DNA from: Maylandia zebra
Taxonomy: Eukaryota; Chordata; Actinopteri; Cichliformes; Cichlidae
Length of the DNA stretch: 64,000 nucleotides
NCBI RefSeq assembly: GCF_041146795.1
Contig: NC_135182.1
Coordinates: 746,501 to 810,500, forward strand
Direction of reading: 5' to 3'
A model generated the notes under the pieces. The model was given only the letters and a program-made list of their open reading frames with translations, was not told the DNA's origin and made no database searches. Shown here in pieces: positions 31,229-42,085 of this stretch. Position 1 is the first letter of the stretch. Each line of letters begins with the position of its first letter. Made by a program: the position numbers and the translations under genes.

Positions 31229-32365
31229 ATGGCAGAAACTGAACTCTGCTTTCCAAATCTCAACTCCTCCTGCAGTAGAGTAAAGCGTTCTCCCTCGGAC
31301 TCAGTGCTTATTTATGTAATCCTAACCATCATTTCTCTTCTTACTGTGGCTCTAAACCTGCTGGTCATCATCTCCATCTCCCACTTCAAGTAGATACTTA
31401 ATACATTTATAAGTCTAGCAGTTGTACAGGAGAAAATGACTGACATAAAATAAGTTAAACAGAACAACTTTTTGACAATGTTTTGATGTGGATGATCGGC
31501 TGGAATAATTGATGCTACAAATAATATATATTTTTCTATCTCTTATCTCTCCAGGCAGCTCCACACTCCTACAAACCACCTCCTCCTCTCCCTGGCAGTC
31601 TCTGATTTCTTTGTGGGTCTCAATATGTGCTTTCAAAGTATGCTCGTAGATGGTTGTTGGTATCTTGGTGACCTCATGTGTGTCTTGTATTATGTTTTCG
31701 ACATAGTTGTTACTTCTGCCTCAGTAGGAACCATGGTGCTCATTTCAGTTGACCGTTATGTGGCCATTTGTGATCCTCTTCATTATCCCACCAAAGTCAC
31801 TCCAAAAAGAGTTCAGACCTGTGTCTTAATGTGTTGGATTTGCTCGCTCCTAGTAGTCGGTGTGCTCTTGAAGGATAACCTGGATAAACCAGGTAGATTT
31901 AATTCCTGCTTTGGAGAGTGTGTGATTTATGTTGACTTTGCAATACAAGTTACCGATCTTATTTTGACAATTCTCCTTCCCATTACTGTCATCGTAATTT
32001 TGTATGTAAGAGTATTTGCCGTGGCCGTGTTTCAGATTCGGGCCATGCAACCTCATGTTGCAGCTGTCACACAGAGGGGGAAAGTAAGTCCAAAAAAATC
32101 TGAACTGAAAGCAGCTAGGACTCTTGGCATTGTTATTGTTGCATTTCTGATATGCCTATTCCCATATTACAGTGTAATACTCTCAGGCCAGGACACACTG
32201 CTTGATATTTCATCCGTTACCTTTTTTTTATGTTTGTTTTATTTTAATTCCTGTCTCAACCCTATCATCTATGCCTTTTTCTACCCATGGTTTAGAAAAT
32301 CTGTTAAACTTATTGTTACATTTCAAATAGTCAAGTCTGGCTCCAGTGATGCCAGCATGCTGTGA
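31229..32365 (+). CDS. Trace amine-associated receptor B (TAAR13-like), two exons
   Basis: Paralogue of the receptor at 6469. Exon 1 is 31229-31389 (donor gt at 31390). The 165-bp intron ends ...ctctccag, and exon 2 is 31555-32365. The joined product is 323 aa, with the intron again in phase 2 of a Lys codon. Both proteins start M-[E/A]-ETELCFP, which fixes the ATG. Visible: Asp103 (3.32), DRY at 120-122, Trp148, Cys96/Cys176, Asp188 (5.42) eight residues before Pro196, SELKAARTLG before TM6, and NSCLNPIIY...YPWF in TM7. The two-Asp pocket predicts diamines or other amines with two charges. It is likely an olfactory Gs-coupled receptor. The frame is intact. The intracellular end KSGSSDASML parallels the HGSSEASIL end of the other receptor. 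Confidence 0.9.
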
Positions 32366-32615
32366 CTGAAATAAGCCCTTCAAGTCAAGCCAAATAAATA
32401 AAATAATATTTCCATATTTCAAATTGCAAATATATATTATATTATATATAAACTGCAATAGAAAAGAAGAAGATTACTTCTTCTTTTCTATTGTTGGCAG
32501 CCAGTTAGCCTGTGGCCTCAAATACATCAAAAATATTTGTTTTGGTTCCTTAGCCTCTAAAAACTTAAAATTGCAAAATAAGATAAAAGCAAAAGCAAGT
32601 AAAAGCAAGTGCCCC

Positions 32616-32681
<66 letters not shown>

Positions 32682-34569
32682 AATCTCAGAAAAATAATTA
32701 CATCAATTGTATGTTGTATATACTTATTAGAGGTACTTGAGCAGCTTGACAACATTTTAAAATTTTACGCAGCGCAGTACTTTTTTGTTGGTACTATTAT
32801 ATAATATCAGAATGCCATGATGTCAGTTTCTGCTGTATATCCAGCCTCTCTCAGTATTTAATCTCTTCATATAATCTTTGATTAATCATCCTGGGTCCTG
32901 TGGGAGCCATACGATGTTTCTTTCTGTACTATATTCTTGATATCAATATTTGTCAATCCATTGTAATGCACTTGCAATTATTTGTGACATGCTCTGAAAG
33001 TCTTCTCTAAATAAATAAAATTGCTGCATTGTTCTTGAAAGAAAAAAAATAGCATAAGCTTAAAAGGAAACACGACGGGCTACCGCGATATCATTATTTA
33101 CATAATAATTGTGATAGTGAGCAATAGAATGCATACTGTCATCAAGTGTTGACATATTCAACTAATTTATTTGTTTGTATGATCTGGATTTGACTATTTA
33201 GAGATAAAAATGATTGGTTATTATAAATATATTATGCTTATGTAAGGCTCTAGACTAACTTTTTGCCACGGTTACACTGGTCAATCGCAACGCTCAACAC
33301 CACAGTTTTACATGTGCACTTTTTTGGGGGGAAATTGCGGTCTATATAGACAATATTCATTTGTAAACAATTAATTAACAAACTTGTCAACAAAGAGTTA
33401 TTTATTTGGAGCACATTTCTACAAAAAAGATAAGTTACTGAAAAAGTGCTTGTGCTTAAAGTGCTTTGGCACTCTTTGGCAACATTGTAGACAATGTTAA
33501 ACTTAATCATCACATTGGCCTCCTCTGACAACCTGTTTGCGGCTGCCTGCCGCTGAAAGGCAGTGGCGAGAGGGGACTCTTGGGCAGTGCATTTATCACA
33601 GCATATAATGTGTTTTCTGGATACACTGTGATTTTTCAGCGTTCAGAGACTGATGGCTCCATGTCAGAGCACTGTCTACGGATCAGGCCTTAACAAAAAT
33701 TGTATCAACAGTTCTTTTCATCTTTTCTTTTTACCCACAGCTGCATCCACTCTGTCGGGCCTATGCTGCTCACTAGGGCTGGGTATCATCACTGATTTCT
33801 ATAATCCATTCGATTCCAATTCACAAGGTCCCAATTCGATTCAATTTTGCCTGAGATAGTCAGAAATTTATATTTCTGATCATTTATCAGTACTGATACT
33901 GTGAGACTTTATCATAGGTGTAACATCACAGCAGATGCCTTGTGTCAAAGTAACTGAGAATAAAACACAGAAAAACATGAAGGAGCTTTTCCTGGCCTGG
34001 CTTTTTAAAGCAGATAACCTTAAAAATATTCTGAAATTTTGCATAATCTTAAAAAGTTTAAATTTCTTCAGTATTGAACAGCAGAAATTAGGCTTTCTTG
34101 TCCAAGGACATTTAAGTAAGAAAAGAAAAAAAAAAAACACAGCGGCCGACAGCGCTGTAAACAATGGTAGACTGGTGGGTAATAATGAGTAAATGAATAA
34201 TGCAGAAAACAGAGATTTGAGATGGGAAGCTGTTCTTGAAGTACACACAGTGAGCTGTGCATGAAGTTTGATTTTTATCGTGGTGGAAGCAAAACAGCAA
34301 ACATCAGAGGGAATTAATGACCGCGGTTAAGTGAGCCGTCATTTGTGAGCCATGGTCAAGCCAGCCGCTTCTTATCCGCCGCATGAATTTTCTTGCGCTT
34401 CTACACCAATATTTACGGTAGCGCCTTTTCTCGTTATTTCCCGATCGAAAGCCTAGACCCACGCACACGTGCGCGCATGCGAACAATCACACACGCACGC
34501 GCCCACACAAATTGCAATGGGATAGCCCAATACAGCCATCGGGACAGTTTGGTTGCATATTGAAATATT
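32366..34569. other. Unassigned region downstream of TAAR B
   Basis: AT-rich noncoding DNA with the GATA microsatellite at 32616-32680. A transposon tip of the hAT type (actagggctgggtatcatc) occurs at 33773-33792, but no partner end or transposase was found. Frames at 33880-34248 show nothing recognisable. A CpG-containing ACGC/GCAC-rich stretch lies at 34450-34505. Confidence 0.3.
32616..32680. repeat. (GATA)n microsatellite
   Basis: About 16 uninterrupted GATA units, likely polymorphic. Confidence 0.95.
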
Positions 34570-35016
34570 CATTAAAAATCATTCAATTCAATTCAATTCA
34601 ATTCAATTTTATTTATATAGCGCCAAATCACAACAAAAGTCGCCTCAAGCCGCTTCATAGATACAGAGAAAAACCCAACAATCATATGACCCCCTATGAG
34701 CAAGCACTTTGGCGACAGTGGGAAGGAAAAACTCCCTTTTAACAGGAAGAAACCTCCGGCAGAACCAGGCTCAGGGAGGGGCGGCCATCTGCTGCGACCG
34801 GTTGGGGTGAGAGAAGGAAGACAGGATAAAAGACATGCTGTGGAAGAGAGACAGAGGTTAATAACAGATATGATTCAATGCAGAGAGGTCTGTTAATACA
34901 TAGTGAGTGAGAAAGGTGACTGGAAAGGAAAAACTCAATGCATCATGGGAATCCCCCGGCAGCCTACGTCTATTGCAGCATAACTAAGGGAGGATTCAGG
35001 GTCACCTGGTCCAGCC

Positions 35017-36195
35017 CTAACTATATGCTTTAGCAAAAAGGAAAGTTTTAAGCCTAATCTTGAAAGTAGAGATAGTGTCTGTCTCCCGAATCCAAACTGG
35101 AAGCTGGTTCCACAGAAGAGGGGCCTGAAAACTGAAGGCTCTGCCTCCCATTCTACTTTTAAATACTCTAGGAACAACAAGTAGGCCTGCAGAGCGAGAG
35201 CGAAGTGCTCTAATAGGCTGATATGGTACTACAAGGTCATTAAGATAAGATCGGGCCTGATTATTTAAGACCTTGTATGTGAGGAGCAGGATTTTGAATT
35301 CAATTCTGGATTTAACAGGAAGCCAATGAAGGGAAGCCAAAACAGGAGAAATATGCTCTCTCTTTCTAGTCCCTGTCAGGACTCTTGCTGCAGCATTTTG
35401 GATTAGCTGAAGGCTTTTCAGTGAGTTTTTTGGACATCCTGATAATAATGAATTACAGTAGTCCAGCCTGGAAGTAATAAATGCATGAACTAGTTTTTCA
35501 GCGTCACTCTGAGACAGGATATTTCTAATTTTAGAGATGTTGCACAAATGGAAGAAAGCAGTCTTACATATTTGTTTAATATGTGCTTTGAAGGACATGT
35601 CCTGGTCAAAAATGACTCCAAGGTTCCTCACAGTGTTACTGGAGGCCAAGGTAATGCCATCCAGAGTAAGAATCTGGTTAGATACCATATTTCTAAGATT
35701 TTCAGGGCCGAGTACAATAACCTCAGTTTTATCTGAATTAAGAAGCAGAAAGTTAGCGGCCATCCAGGTCTTTATGTCTTTAAGACATTCCTGCAGTTTA
35801 ACTCATTGGTGTGTGTTATCTGGCTTCATGGACAGATAGAGCTGGGTGTCATCGGCATAGCAGTGAAAATGTATGCTATGTCTTCTAATGATGCTGCCTA
35901 AGGGAAGCATGTATAATGTAAACAGAATTGGTCCTAGCACTGAACCCTGTGGAACTCCATAATTAACCTCAGTGTGTGAAGAGGACTCTCCATTTACATG
36001 CACAAACTGGAGTCTATTAGATAGATATGATACAAACCACTGCAGCACAGTACCTGTAATACCTACAGCATGTTCTAATCGCTCTAATAGGATATTATGG
36101 TCAACAGTATCGAATGCTGCACTAAGGTCTAGCAGGACAAGCACAGAGATGAGTCCACTGTCAGAGGCCATAAGAAGATCATTTGTAACCTTCAC
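35017..36195 (-). pseudogene. L2 reverse transcriptase part of copy D
   Basis: One frame with one in-frame stop near 35800. Motifs: [43 protein letters not shown] (catalytic YADD), then KTWMAANFLLLNSDKTEV, RLDYCNSLLSG, QNAAARVLTG, LHWLPVKSRIEFKILLLTY and an end FLFAKAYS. Further upstream (36590-36200) the RT N-terminal part continues in other frames, up to the inserted LINE. It is inactive because of the stop and the insertion. Confidence 0.8.
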
Positions 36196-36585
36196 TAAAG
36201 CTGTTTCTGTGCTGTGATGAGCTCTGAAACCTGACTGAAACTCTTCAAATAAACCATTCCTCTGCAGATGATCTGTTAGTTGTTTGACAACTACTCTTTC
36301 AAGGATTTTTGATATGAAAGGAAGGTTGGAGATTGGCCTATAATTAGCTAAGACTGCTGGGTTTAACTACAGCCAGCTTGAAGGCCTGTGGTACATAGCT
36401 GATTATTAGAGATAGGTTGATCATATTTAAGATCGAAGAATTAATTAATGGCAGGACTTCTTTGAGCAGTTTTGTAGGAATGGGGTCTAAAAGACACGTT
36501 GATGATTTGGAGGAAGTAATTATTGAAGTTAACTCAGAAAGATCAATTGGAGAAAAAGAGTCTAACTTAACATCTAACTTAACTT

Positions 36586-36588
<3 letters not shown>

Positions 36589-36620
<32 letters not shown>
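36589..36620 (+). repeat. 32-base poly(T) at the 5' junction of the inserted LINE
   Basis: An uninterrupted T run lies between L2 copy D sequence (…cttaactt) and the first unique bases of the Rex1-like LINE. It sits at the 5' end of the + strand LINE, where a LINE normally has no homopolymer. Confidence 0.8.
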
Positions 36621-36621
<1 letters not shown>

Positions 36622-36757
36622 CTTGTGCGCATGCGCCAACCAGCGTGCAGCCTGTTACAGTCGCTCCTGCTTTTCTCTTAGTTTAGCTCTTTTTTCTTAC
36701 GTATTCTTTTTTTTTTCTGACTTGTATTTTCCTCCGTTTTCTATCTCTTACTCAATC

Positions 36758-39751
36758 ATGTGGATTGAGAGAGTTTTTGTTCTTCTGGTGGCCGTGGAAC
36801 TGTTACTTTTATCATGGAACGGGACCGCGGCACATCTCCTACACGCACGGACTGTCTACTCCAGAGATCAGCTGATCGCCCTGATGCCGGCCGGCTCGCT
36901 GGCCAGGCCCGCAGAAGTGCCCGCAGAAGTACCAGCTGAAATTTGGAGGAAAACACATCGGGGATGCAGAGGTCAAGGACAGAAGAGAAGAAAAAAGGTG
37001 ACGGTGAGACAGCGGAGGCTCGAAGCGAGGAGGAGGTTTAAACCGTGTCTGCCGTCTATCGTGATGGGAAATGTGCGATCGTTGGCAAGTAAAATCGACG
37101 AGCTCTCAGCACTGGTACGGAGTCAGAGGGAATACCGAGAGTGTAGCCTGATGTGTTTCACCGAATCATGGCTGCACCAGGTCATTCCCGATGAGAATGC
37201 TTCCGTGGAAGGCTTCCACACTGTTCGGGCGGACAGGGACAGCATCGCTAGCGGTAAGCGTAAAGGAGGTGGGCTTGCTGTTTTAGTTAACAACCGGTGG
37301 TGTAACCCTGCCAACATAACAATCAAAGAAAGGATTTGTTGCCCGGACACTGAACTGTGTGCTGTTGGACTCAGGCCGTATTATTTACCCAGGGAATTCT
37401 CTCACGTCATCTTGGTGGCTGTTTATGTTCCCCCCTCTGCTAACCCCACAGCTGCATGTGACACTATCCACTCTGCCATAGCTCGGCTACAGACTCAGCA
37501 CCCGAGTGCCTTTATTGTGATCTCGGGTGACTTCAACCATGTATCACTGGACAATACACTACCAACATTCAAACAATATGTGGACTGTCCCACCAGGGGA
37601 GAGAAAACTTTAGACTTACTGTATGCTAACGTCAAGGATGCATACAGCTCCTCCTCCCTCCCCCCACTTGGTAGGTCAGATCATAACCTGATTCACCTCA
37701 CCCCCCGCTATGTGCCAATTGTGAGGAGGGAACCTGTGACCACCAGGACTGTTAGGAGGTGGTCAGAGGAGGCAATAGCGGAACTACAGGGCTGTTTCGA
37801 GGTGACCGACTGGGAAACACTCTGTGAGCCTCACGCCGAGGACATCAATGGGCTTACTGAGTGTATCACAGGCTACATAACTTTCTGCACCGACTCCATT
37901 GTTCCAGCTCAGACTGTTCATTGTTACCCAAATAACAAGCCGTGGGTGACTAAGGACATCAAAGCCCTCCTCAACAACAAGAAGAGGGCTTTCAGAGGGG
38001 GCAACAAAGAGGAGGTGAGGAAGGTCCAGGTGTTACTAAAGGACAAGATCAGAGAGGCTAAGGACAATTACAGGAGGAAGCTGGAGTGGAAACTCCAGCA
38101 GAACAGCATGAGAGAGGTGTGGAGGGGCATGAAGACCATCACTGGATTCAGGCCAACCAACAGCAGGGGAGCTGAGGGAGGTGAGAATAGAGCCGACGAG
38201 TTGAATCTGTTTTTCAATAGATTCGACACCACAGTGTCTGCTCCCACCCCCACAACCTCACCTGCAGTCAGCCTGGAATCCAGAGCCACACCACTGTGCC
38301 AGCCTCTCTCTTCACATGTTGCCTCCTGTGAGATTCCTGACACCCCTCCCCCACCCATCACCTTCACTCAATACCAGGTTGAGATGCAAATGAGGAGACT
38401 TCACTCAGGCAAGTCTGCTGGACCAGACGGAGTGAGTCCCCTTGTCCTCAAGGCCTGTGCCCCCCAGCTGTGTGGAGTCTTTCATAAACTGTTTATGCTG
38501 AGTCTGAGTCTGCAGAGGGTCCCGGTGATGTGGAAGACATCATGCCTCGTCCCTGTACCAAAGACGCCTCGTCCCAGTGGCCCCCAGGATTACAGGCCCG
38601 TGGCACTGACCTCCCACATCATGAAGACCCTGGAAAGGCTCATCCTGGACCAGCTGCGACCCATAGTAAGACCACATCTGGATCCCCTTCAGTTCGCTTA
38701 TCAGCCTCGTCTCGGAACTGAGGACGCCATCATCTACCTGCTCAATCGTGTCTACACCCATCTGGACCAGCCGGCGAGCACTGTGAGGGTCATGTTTTTT
38801 GACTTTTCCAGTGCTTTCAACACCATCAGGCCGACCCTCCTGGGTGATAAGTTAGCAGCGATGCAGGTGGATGCTTCTCTGGTGTCCTGGATTGTTGATT
38901 ACCTGACAGGAAGACCACAATATGTACGTCTCCCACAGTGTGTGTCTGACAAGGTGATTAGCAACACAGGGGCACCACAGGGGACTGTCCTCTCCCCCTT
39001 CCTCTTCACCCTCTACACCACAGACTTCAGCCACTGCACAGAGACCTGCCATCTTCAGAAGTTTTCTGATGACTCTGCGGTGGTTGGATGCATCAGCAGG
39101 GATGATGAGACAGAGTACCGGGCTGTGGTCGACTCCTTTGTCACGTGGTGTGAGCAGAATCATCTGCAGCTCAACGTGGCAAAGACCAAGGAACTGATCG
39201 TGGACTTCAGGAAGACCAGGAAACACTTGACCCCTGTTTCAATCCAGGGGGTCAGTGTTGACATTGTGGAGGACTATAAATACCTTGGAGTACACATTGA
39301 CAATAAACTGGACTGGGCTAAAAACACCACAGCACTTTACAGGAAGGGCCAGAGTCGTCTCTATTTTTTGAGGCGACTGAGGTCCTTCAACATCTGCCAG
39401 AAAATGCTGAGGATTTTCTATGAGTCTGTGGTGGCCAGTGCGATCCTCTATGCTGTTGCATGCTGGGGGAGCAGGCTGAGGGTCGCAGATGCCAACAGAC
39501 TTAATAAACTGATCCGTAAGGCCAGCAATGTTGTGGGGATGGAGCTGGACTCCCTCAAGGTGGTGTCGGAGAGGCGGATGCTGTCCAAGATAAAGACAAT
39601 GTTGGATAACACCTCCCACCCACTCCATGACATGTTGGTCAGTCACAGGAGCTCGTTCAGTGAGAGACTGAGATTACCGAAAAGCACCACTGAACGACAC
39701 AGGAAATCATTCCTGCCTGTGGCCATCTCCCTGTACAATGCATCCACTTAA
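36758..39751 (+). CDS. LINE ORF2-type protein: endonuclease + reverse transcriptase, intact
   Basis: 997 aa from the first in-frame ATG at 36758 (MWIERVFVLL). The open frame extends 45 codons further upstream without an ATG. A hydrophobic start (VFVLLVAVELLLLSW) and an Arg/Lys-rich segment precede the endonuclease (GNVRSLASKIDEL, FTESWLH, KGGGLAVLVN, VAVYVPPSANP, ISGDFNH, TLDLLYANVKDAY, GRSDHNLI). The linker YPNNKPWVTKDIK leads to RT motifs GKSAGPDGVSP, DYRPVALTS, FFDFSSAFNTIRP and TGAPQGTVLSPFLFTLYT. The catalytic box is FSDD instead of FADD/YADD. The C-terminus ends RKSFLPVAISLYNAS. No stop or frameshift is present. It would catalyse target-primed reverse transcription of its own RNA. Rex1/Babar is the best guess for family. 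Confidence 0.88.
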   Translation: MWIERVFVLLVAVELLLLSWNGTAAHLLHARTVYSRDQLIALMPAGSLARPAEVPAEVPAEIWRKTHRGCRGQGQKRRKKVTVRQRRLEARRRFKPCLPSIVMGNVRSLASKIDELSALVRSQREYRECSLMCFTESWLHQVIPDENASVEGFHTVRADRDSIASGKRKGGGLAVLVNNRWCNPANITIKERICCPDTELCAVGLRPYYLPREFSHVILVAVYVPPSANPTAACDTIHSAIARLQTQHPSAFIVISGDFNHVSLDNTLPTFKQYVDCPTRGEKTLDLLYANVKDAYSSSSLPPLGRSDHNLIHLTPRYVPIVRREPVTTRTVRRWSEEAIAELQGCFEVTDWETLCEPHAEDINGLTECITGYITFCTDSIVPAQTVHCYPNNKPWVTKDIKALLNNKKRAFRGGNKEEVRKVQVLLKDKIREAKDNYRRKLEWKLQQNSMREVWRGMKTITGFRPTNSRGAEGGENRADELNLFFNRFDTTVSAPTPTTSPAVSLESRATPLCQPLSSHVASCEIPDTPPPPITFTQYQVEMQMRRLHSGKSAGPDGVSPLVLKACAPQLCGVFHKLFMLSLSLQRVPVMWKTSCLVPVPKTPRPSGPQDYRPVALTSHIMKTLERLILDQLRPIVRPHLDPLQFAYQPRLGTEDAIIYLLNRVYTHLDQPASTVRVMFFDFSSAFNTIRPTLLGDKLAAMQVDASLVSWIVDYLTGRPQYVRLPQCVSDKVISNTGAPQGTVLSPFLFTLYTTDFSHCTETCHLQKFSDDSAVVGCISRDDETEYRAVVDSFVTWCEQNHLQLNVAKTKELIVDFRKTRKHLTPVSIQGVSVDIVEDYKYLGVHIDNKLDWAKNTTALYRKGQSRLYFLRRLRSFNICQKMLRIFYESVVASAILYAVACWGSRLRVADANRLNKLIRKASNVVGMELDSLKVVSERRMLSKIKTMLDNTSHPLHDMLVSHRSSFSERLRLPKSTTERHRKSFLPVAISLYNAST

Positions 39752-39974
39752 CACACTGTTTGCTGCTACAGCTACACATGTTTCTTTTCCAAATATTTAT
39801 TTATGAGTGACTTATGTATGTATGTATGTATATATATGTATATATTGTACTATTCTTAGTTAGCGTATTGTCTGTCTTGTCTTAATGTTGGTTTAAAATG
39901 GAGCACTGTAACAAAAAATAATTTCCCCCAGGGATCAATAAAGTATTCTGATTCTGATTCTGATTCTGATCAAT

Positions 39975-40790
39975 GGTACTGAAAGTAGCTGTAGATAATA
40001 TTACATCTGTGGGATGATTACTGGTAATTTTTTCTCTAATGATAAAAATGTTATTTGTGAAGAAGTTCATGAAGTCATTACTAGTTAACGTTAAAGGGAT
40101 GGTTGGCTCACAAGAGCTCTGACGTTTTGTCAGCCTGGCTACAGAGCTGAAGAGAAACCTGGGGTTGTTCTTATTTTCTTCAATCAGTGATGAATAGTAA
40201 GATGTTCTGGCTTTGCGGAGGGCTTTCTTATAAAGCAGCAAACTATTTCTCCAGGCTAAATGATGATCCTCTAAATTTGTGACACGCCATTTCCTCTCCA
40301 GATTACGAGTCATCTGCTTTAGGCTACGTGTTTGAGAATTATACCACGGAGTCAAATACTTCTGATTAGAGACCTTAGTTTTCACAGGAGCTACAGTATC
40401 CAGAGTCGTACGTAGTGAGGAGGTGAAATTATTAACAAGATAATCGACCTCTGTTGGGGTAGTGTTCAGATAGCTGCTCTGCTCTGTGTTGGTACAGGGC
40501 ATTGAAGATGATAACAGTGGGTGGATTATATTCTTAAACTTAGTTACAGCGCTTTCAGAAAGACATCTACTTTGATAAAGTCTACTCTCCACCGCTGTGT
40601 GATCAATTATTGTAAATGTAAATGTTATCAGGAAATGATCAGACAGGAGAGGGTTTTCAGGAAACACTGTTAAATGTTCAGTTTCTATGCCATATGTTAA
40701 AACAAGATCTAGAGTGTGATTAAAGTGGTGGGTGGGTTCTTTTACATTTTGGGAGAAGCCAATTGAGTCTAATAACAGATTAAATGCCAT
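39975..40790 (-). pseudogene. L2 copy D, end of endonuclease and linker
   Basis: From 40790 the - strand reads LLLDSIGFSQNVKEPTHHFN, HTLDLVLTYGIE and LLSDHFLITFTF (the SDH end of the endonuclease). It then reads the linker (YLTPWYNSQTRSLKQMTRNLERKW, ALRKARTSYYSSLIEENKNN) up to the junction with the inserted LINE. The earlier part of the endonuclease is missing, so the copy is 5' truncated at about 40800. Confidence 0.75.
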
Positions 40791-40827
40791 GTTGAGGCTG
40801 TCATTTTTAGCATTTTAGCATTCTTGA

Positions 40828-41465
40828 TAGTTGATGTCCAGATTTCAACACAATCCTCCTCTGGAACACCTACTGAACCTCTGGGCCAGGTTTCATCCAG
40901 ATCTACTGTAATATTCTTCAAAAATTGAAGAACATTTATAATCAATTTAATACAGTATAATTATGTCATTTTCAAAATTTCATTTAAAATCATCCTTAAT
41001 AGTTGAGGCCCAACTTTCAACACATTCCCCCTCTGGAACACCTACTGTACCTCTGGGCCACATTTCATGCAGATCTACTGTAATATTCCTCAGAAATTAA
41101 AGGGCATTTATATTCAATGCAATACAGTCAATACACTTTTATTGTATTTTTTGTATTTTCAAAAAAATCATTAAAATTCTTCCTTAATAGTTGACACCTA
41201 CTGTACCACTGGACCAGGTTTCATCCAGATCTACTGTAATATTTCTCAGAAATTCAAGGAAACATGTATTCAATGCAATACAGTCAACACAATAGAATTG
41301 TGTCAATTTCAAAAATTCATTAAAAATCTTCCTCAATAGTTGATGTCCAACTTTCAACACATTCTTCCTCTGGGACTCCTACTGTACCTCTGGACCAAGT
41401 TTCATCCAGATCTATTGTAATATTCCTCAGAAATTAAAGGAAACTTGTATTTAATGGCATTTTAT
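40828..41465. repeat. Tandem repeat, ~150-190 bp unit, about four copies
   Basis: Units start with tagttga at 40828, 41000, 41188 and 41337. Each contains versions of tttcaacaca, ctctggaacacctactg, tttcatccagatctactgta and ctcagaaatt. Spacings of 172, 188 and 149 bp reflect internal deletions. No coding frame is present. It is a minisatellite or the array-like interior of an unknown transposon. Confidence 0.8.
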
Positions 41466-41697
41466 TTTATCGCTCCTGGCCCTCCTATATGTACTATGAG
41501 TCTTACCCAGTAGATAATGTACAGTTCAGATGGAGCTGACGGGACTTGCTCAGTCCTACATACCTCAAAACTTTCCAGGTGTCTTCCCTGCTAACACTGA
41601 TAAAATAAGCAAACCTGAGAAGCACTGCAGGTCAAATCCTATCAGTCCCACGTGTTAACAGTAGCTCCTCTATTGAACTCTCTACACTCAAATAAAT

Positions 41698-42085
41698 AAC
41701 TCTTTAAATGAACATAAAAAAATCATGGAAAGAATTTCCACGTGATTAAATTGCTTTATTTTAGCATTATGCAATTCTGTTACTCCAACTTAATGCACTC
41801 AAGTTGGACCAACTTAATTAAAGATTGATGAATCAACGTATTTACTGCATTTTGATCCAATATATTTTAATAGTGTTGATCCAACTTAAAGAGTTTTGTT
41901 CCAACTCAATTCAGTAGGTTTTCTCCAACTAATTTACTAAATTTGGTCCCAGCTTAAGTTAATTGAGTTGAACCAACTCATACAAATTAAGTTATTCCAA
42001 CACAAGTCTTTAATGCTAATAGAAAGCAATTTAATCACATGGAAATTCTTTCCATGATTATTTTAAGTTAATTTAAAGAGTAATT
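41698..42085. repeat. Inverted-repeat block (about 60-bp arms), MITE-like
   Basis: The left arm at about 41698-41758 (aactctttaaatgaacat ... gattaaattgcttt) is complemented by a right arm at about 42023-42085 (aaagcaatttaatcac ... aatttaaagagtaa), with a few mismatches. The loop is about 260 bp, rich in ccaacttaa-type words. This could be a MITE or the sub-terminal part of the larger element. Confidence 0.65.

Larger units (their letters stand above)
36589..39972 (+). mobile_element. Rex1-like (CR1-group) LINE, apparently full length
   Basis: A LINE inserted in L2 copy D. It begins after the poly(T) run with a GC-rich segment (tgtgcgcatgcgcc). It contains a single long ORF and ends in ggatcaataaagtattctgattctgattct, a (GATTCT)n tail at 39945-39972. 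The 3' UTR has a TATG microsatellite near 39818-39845. A target duplication could not be defined because the left flank is itself repetitive (aacttaac units). Confidence 0.8.
34570..40800 (-). mobile_element. L2-clade LINE copy D, split by a Rex1-like LINE
   Basis: Reads on the - strand. The 3' tail is (TTGAA)n at 34573-34605 followed by tatatagcgcc-like DNA. RT lies at 36590-35017 and the EN/linker part at 40790-39975. The intervening 3.4 kb is a complete foreign LINE on the + strand. Pieces on either side follow each other in the L2 order (linker, then PIDLSELTSIITSSKSS, then RT). This confirms insertion into an existing L2. It is closely related to copy B at 3540-4818. Confidence 0.85.

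Noticed and set aside
33880-34300. Phe/Leu-rich frames downstream of TAAR B
   Set aside because: No domain. Composition comes from an A/T-rich run, and frames on both strands overlap.
40828-41465. CRISPR-like array
   Set aside because: Units are 150-190 bp without spacers, and the organism is a vertebrate.
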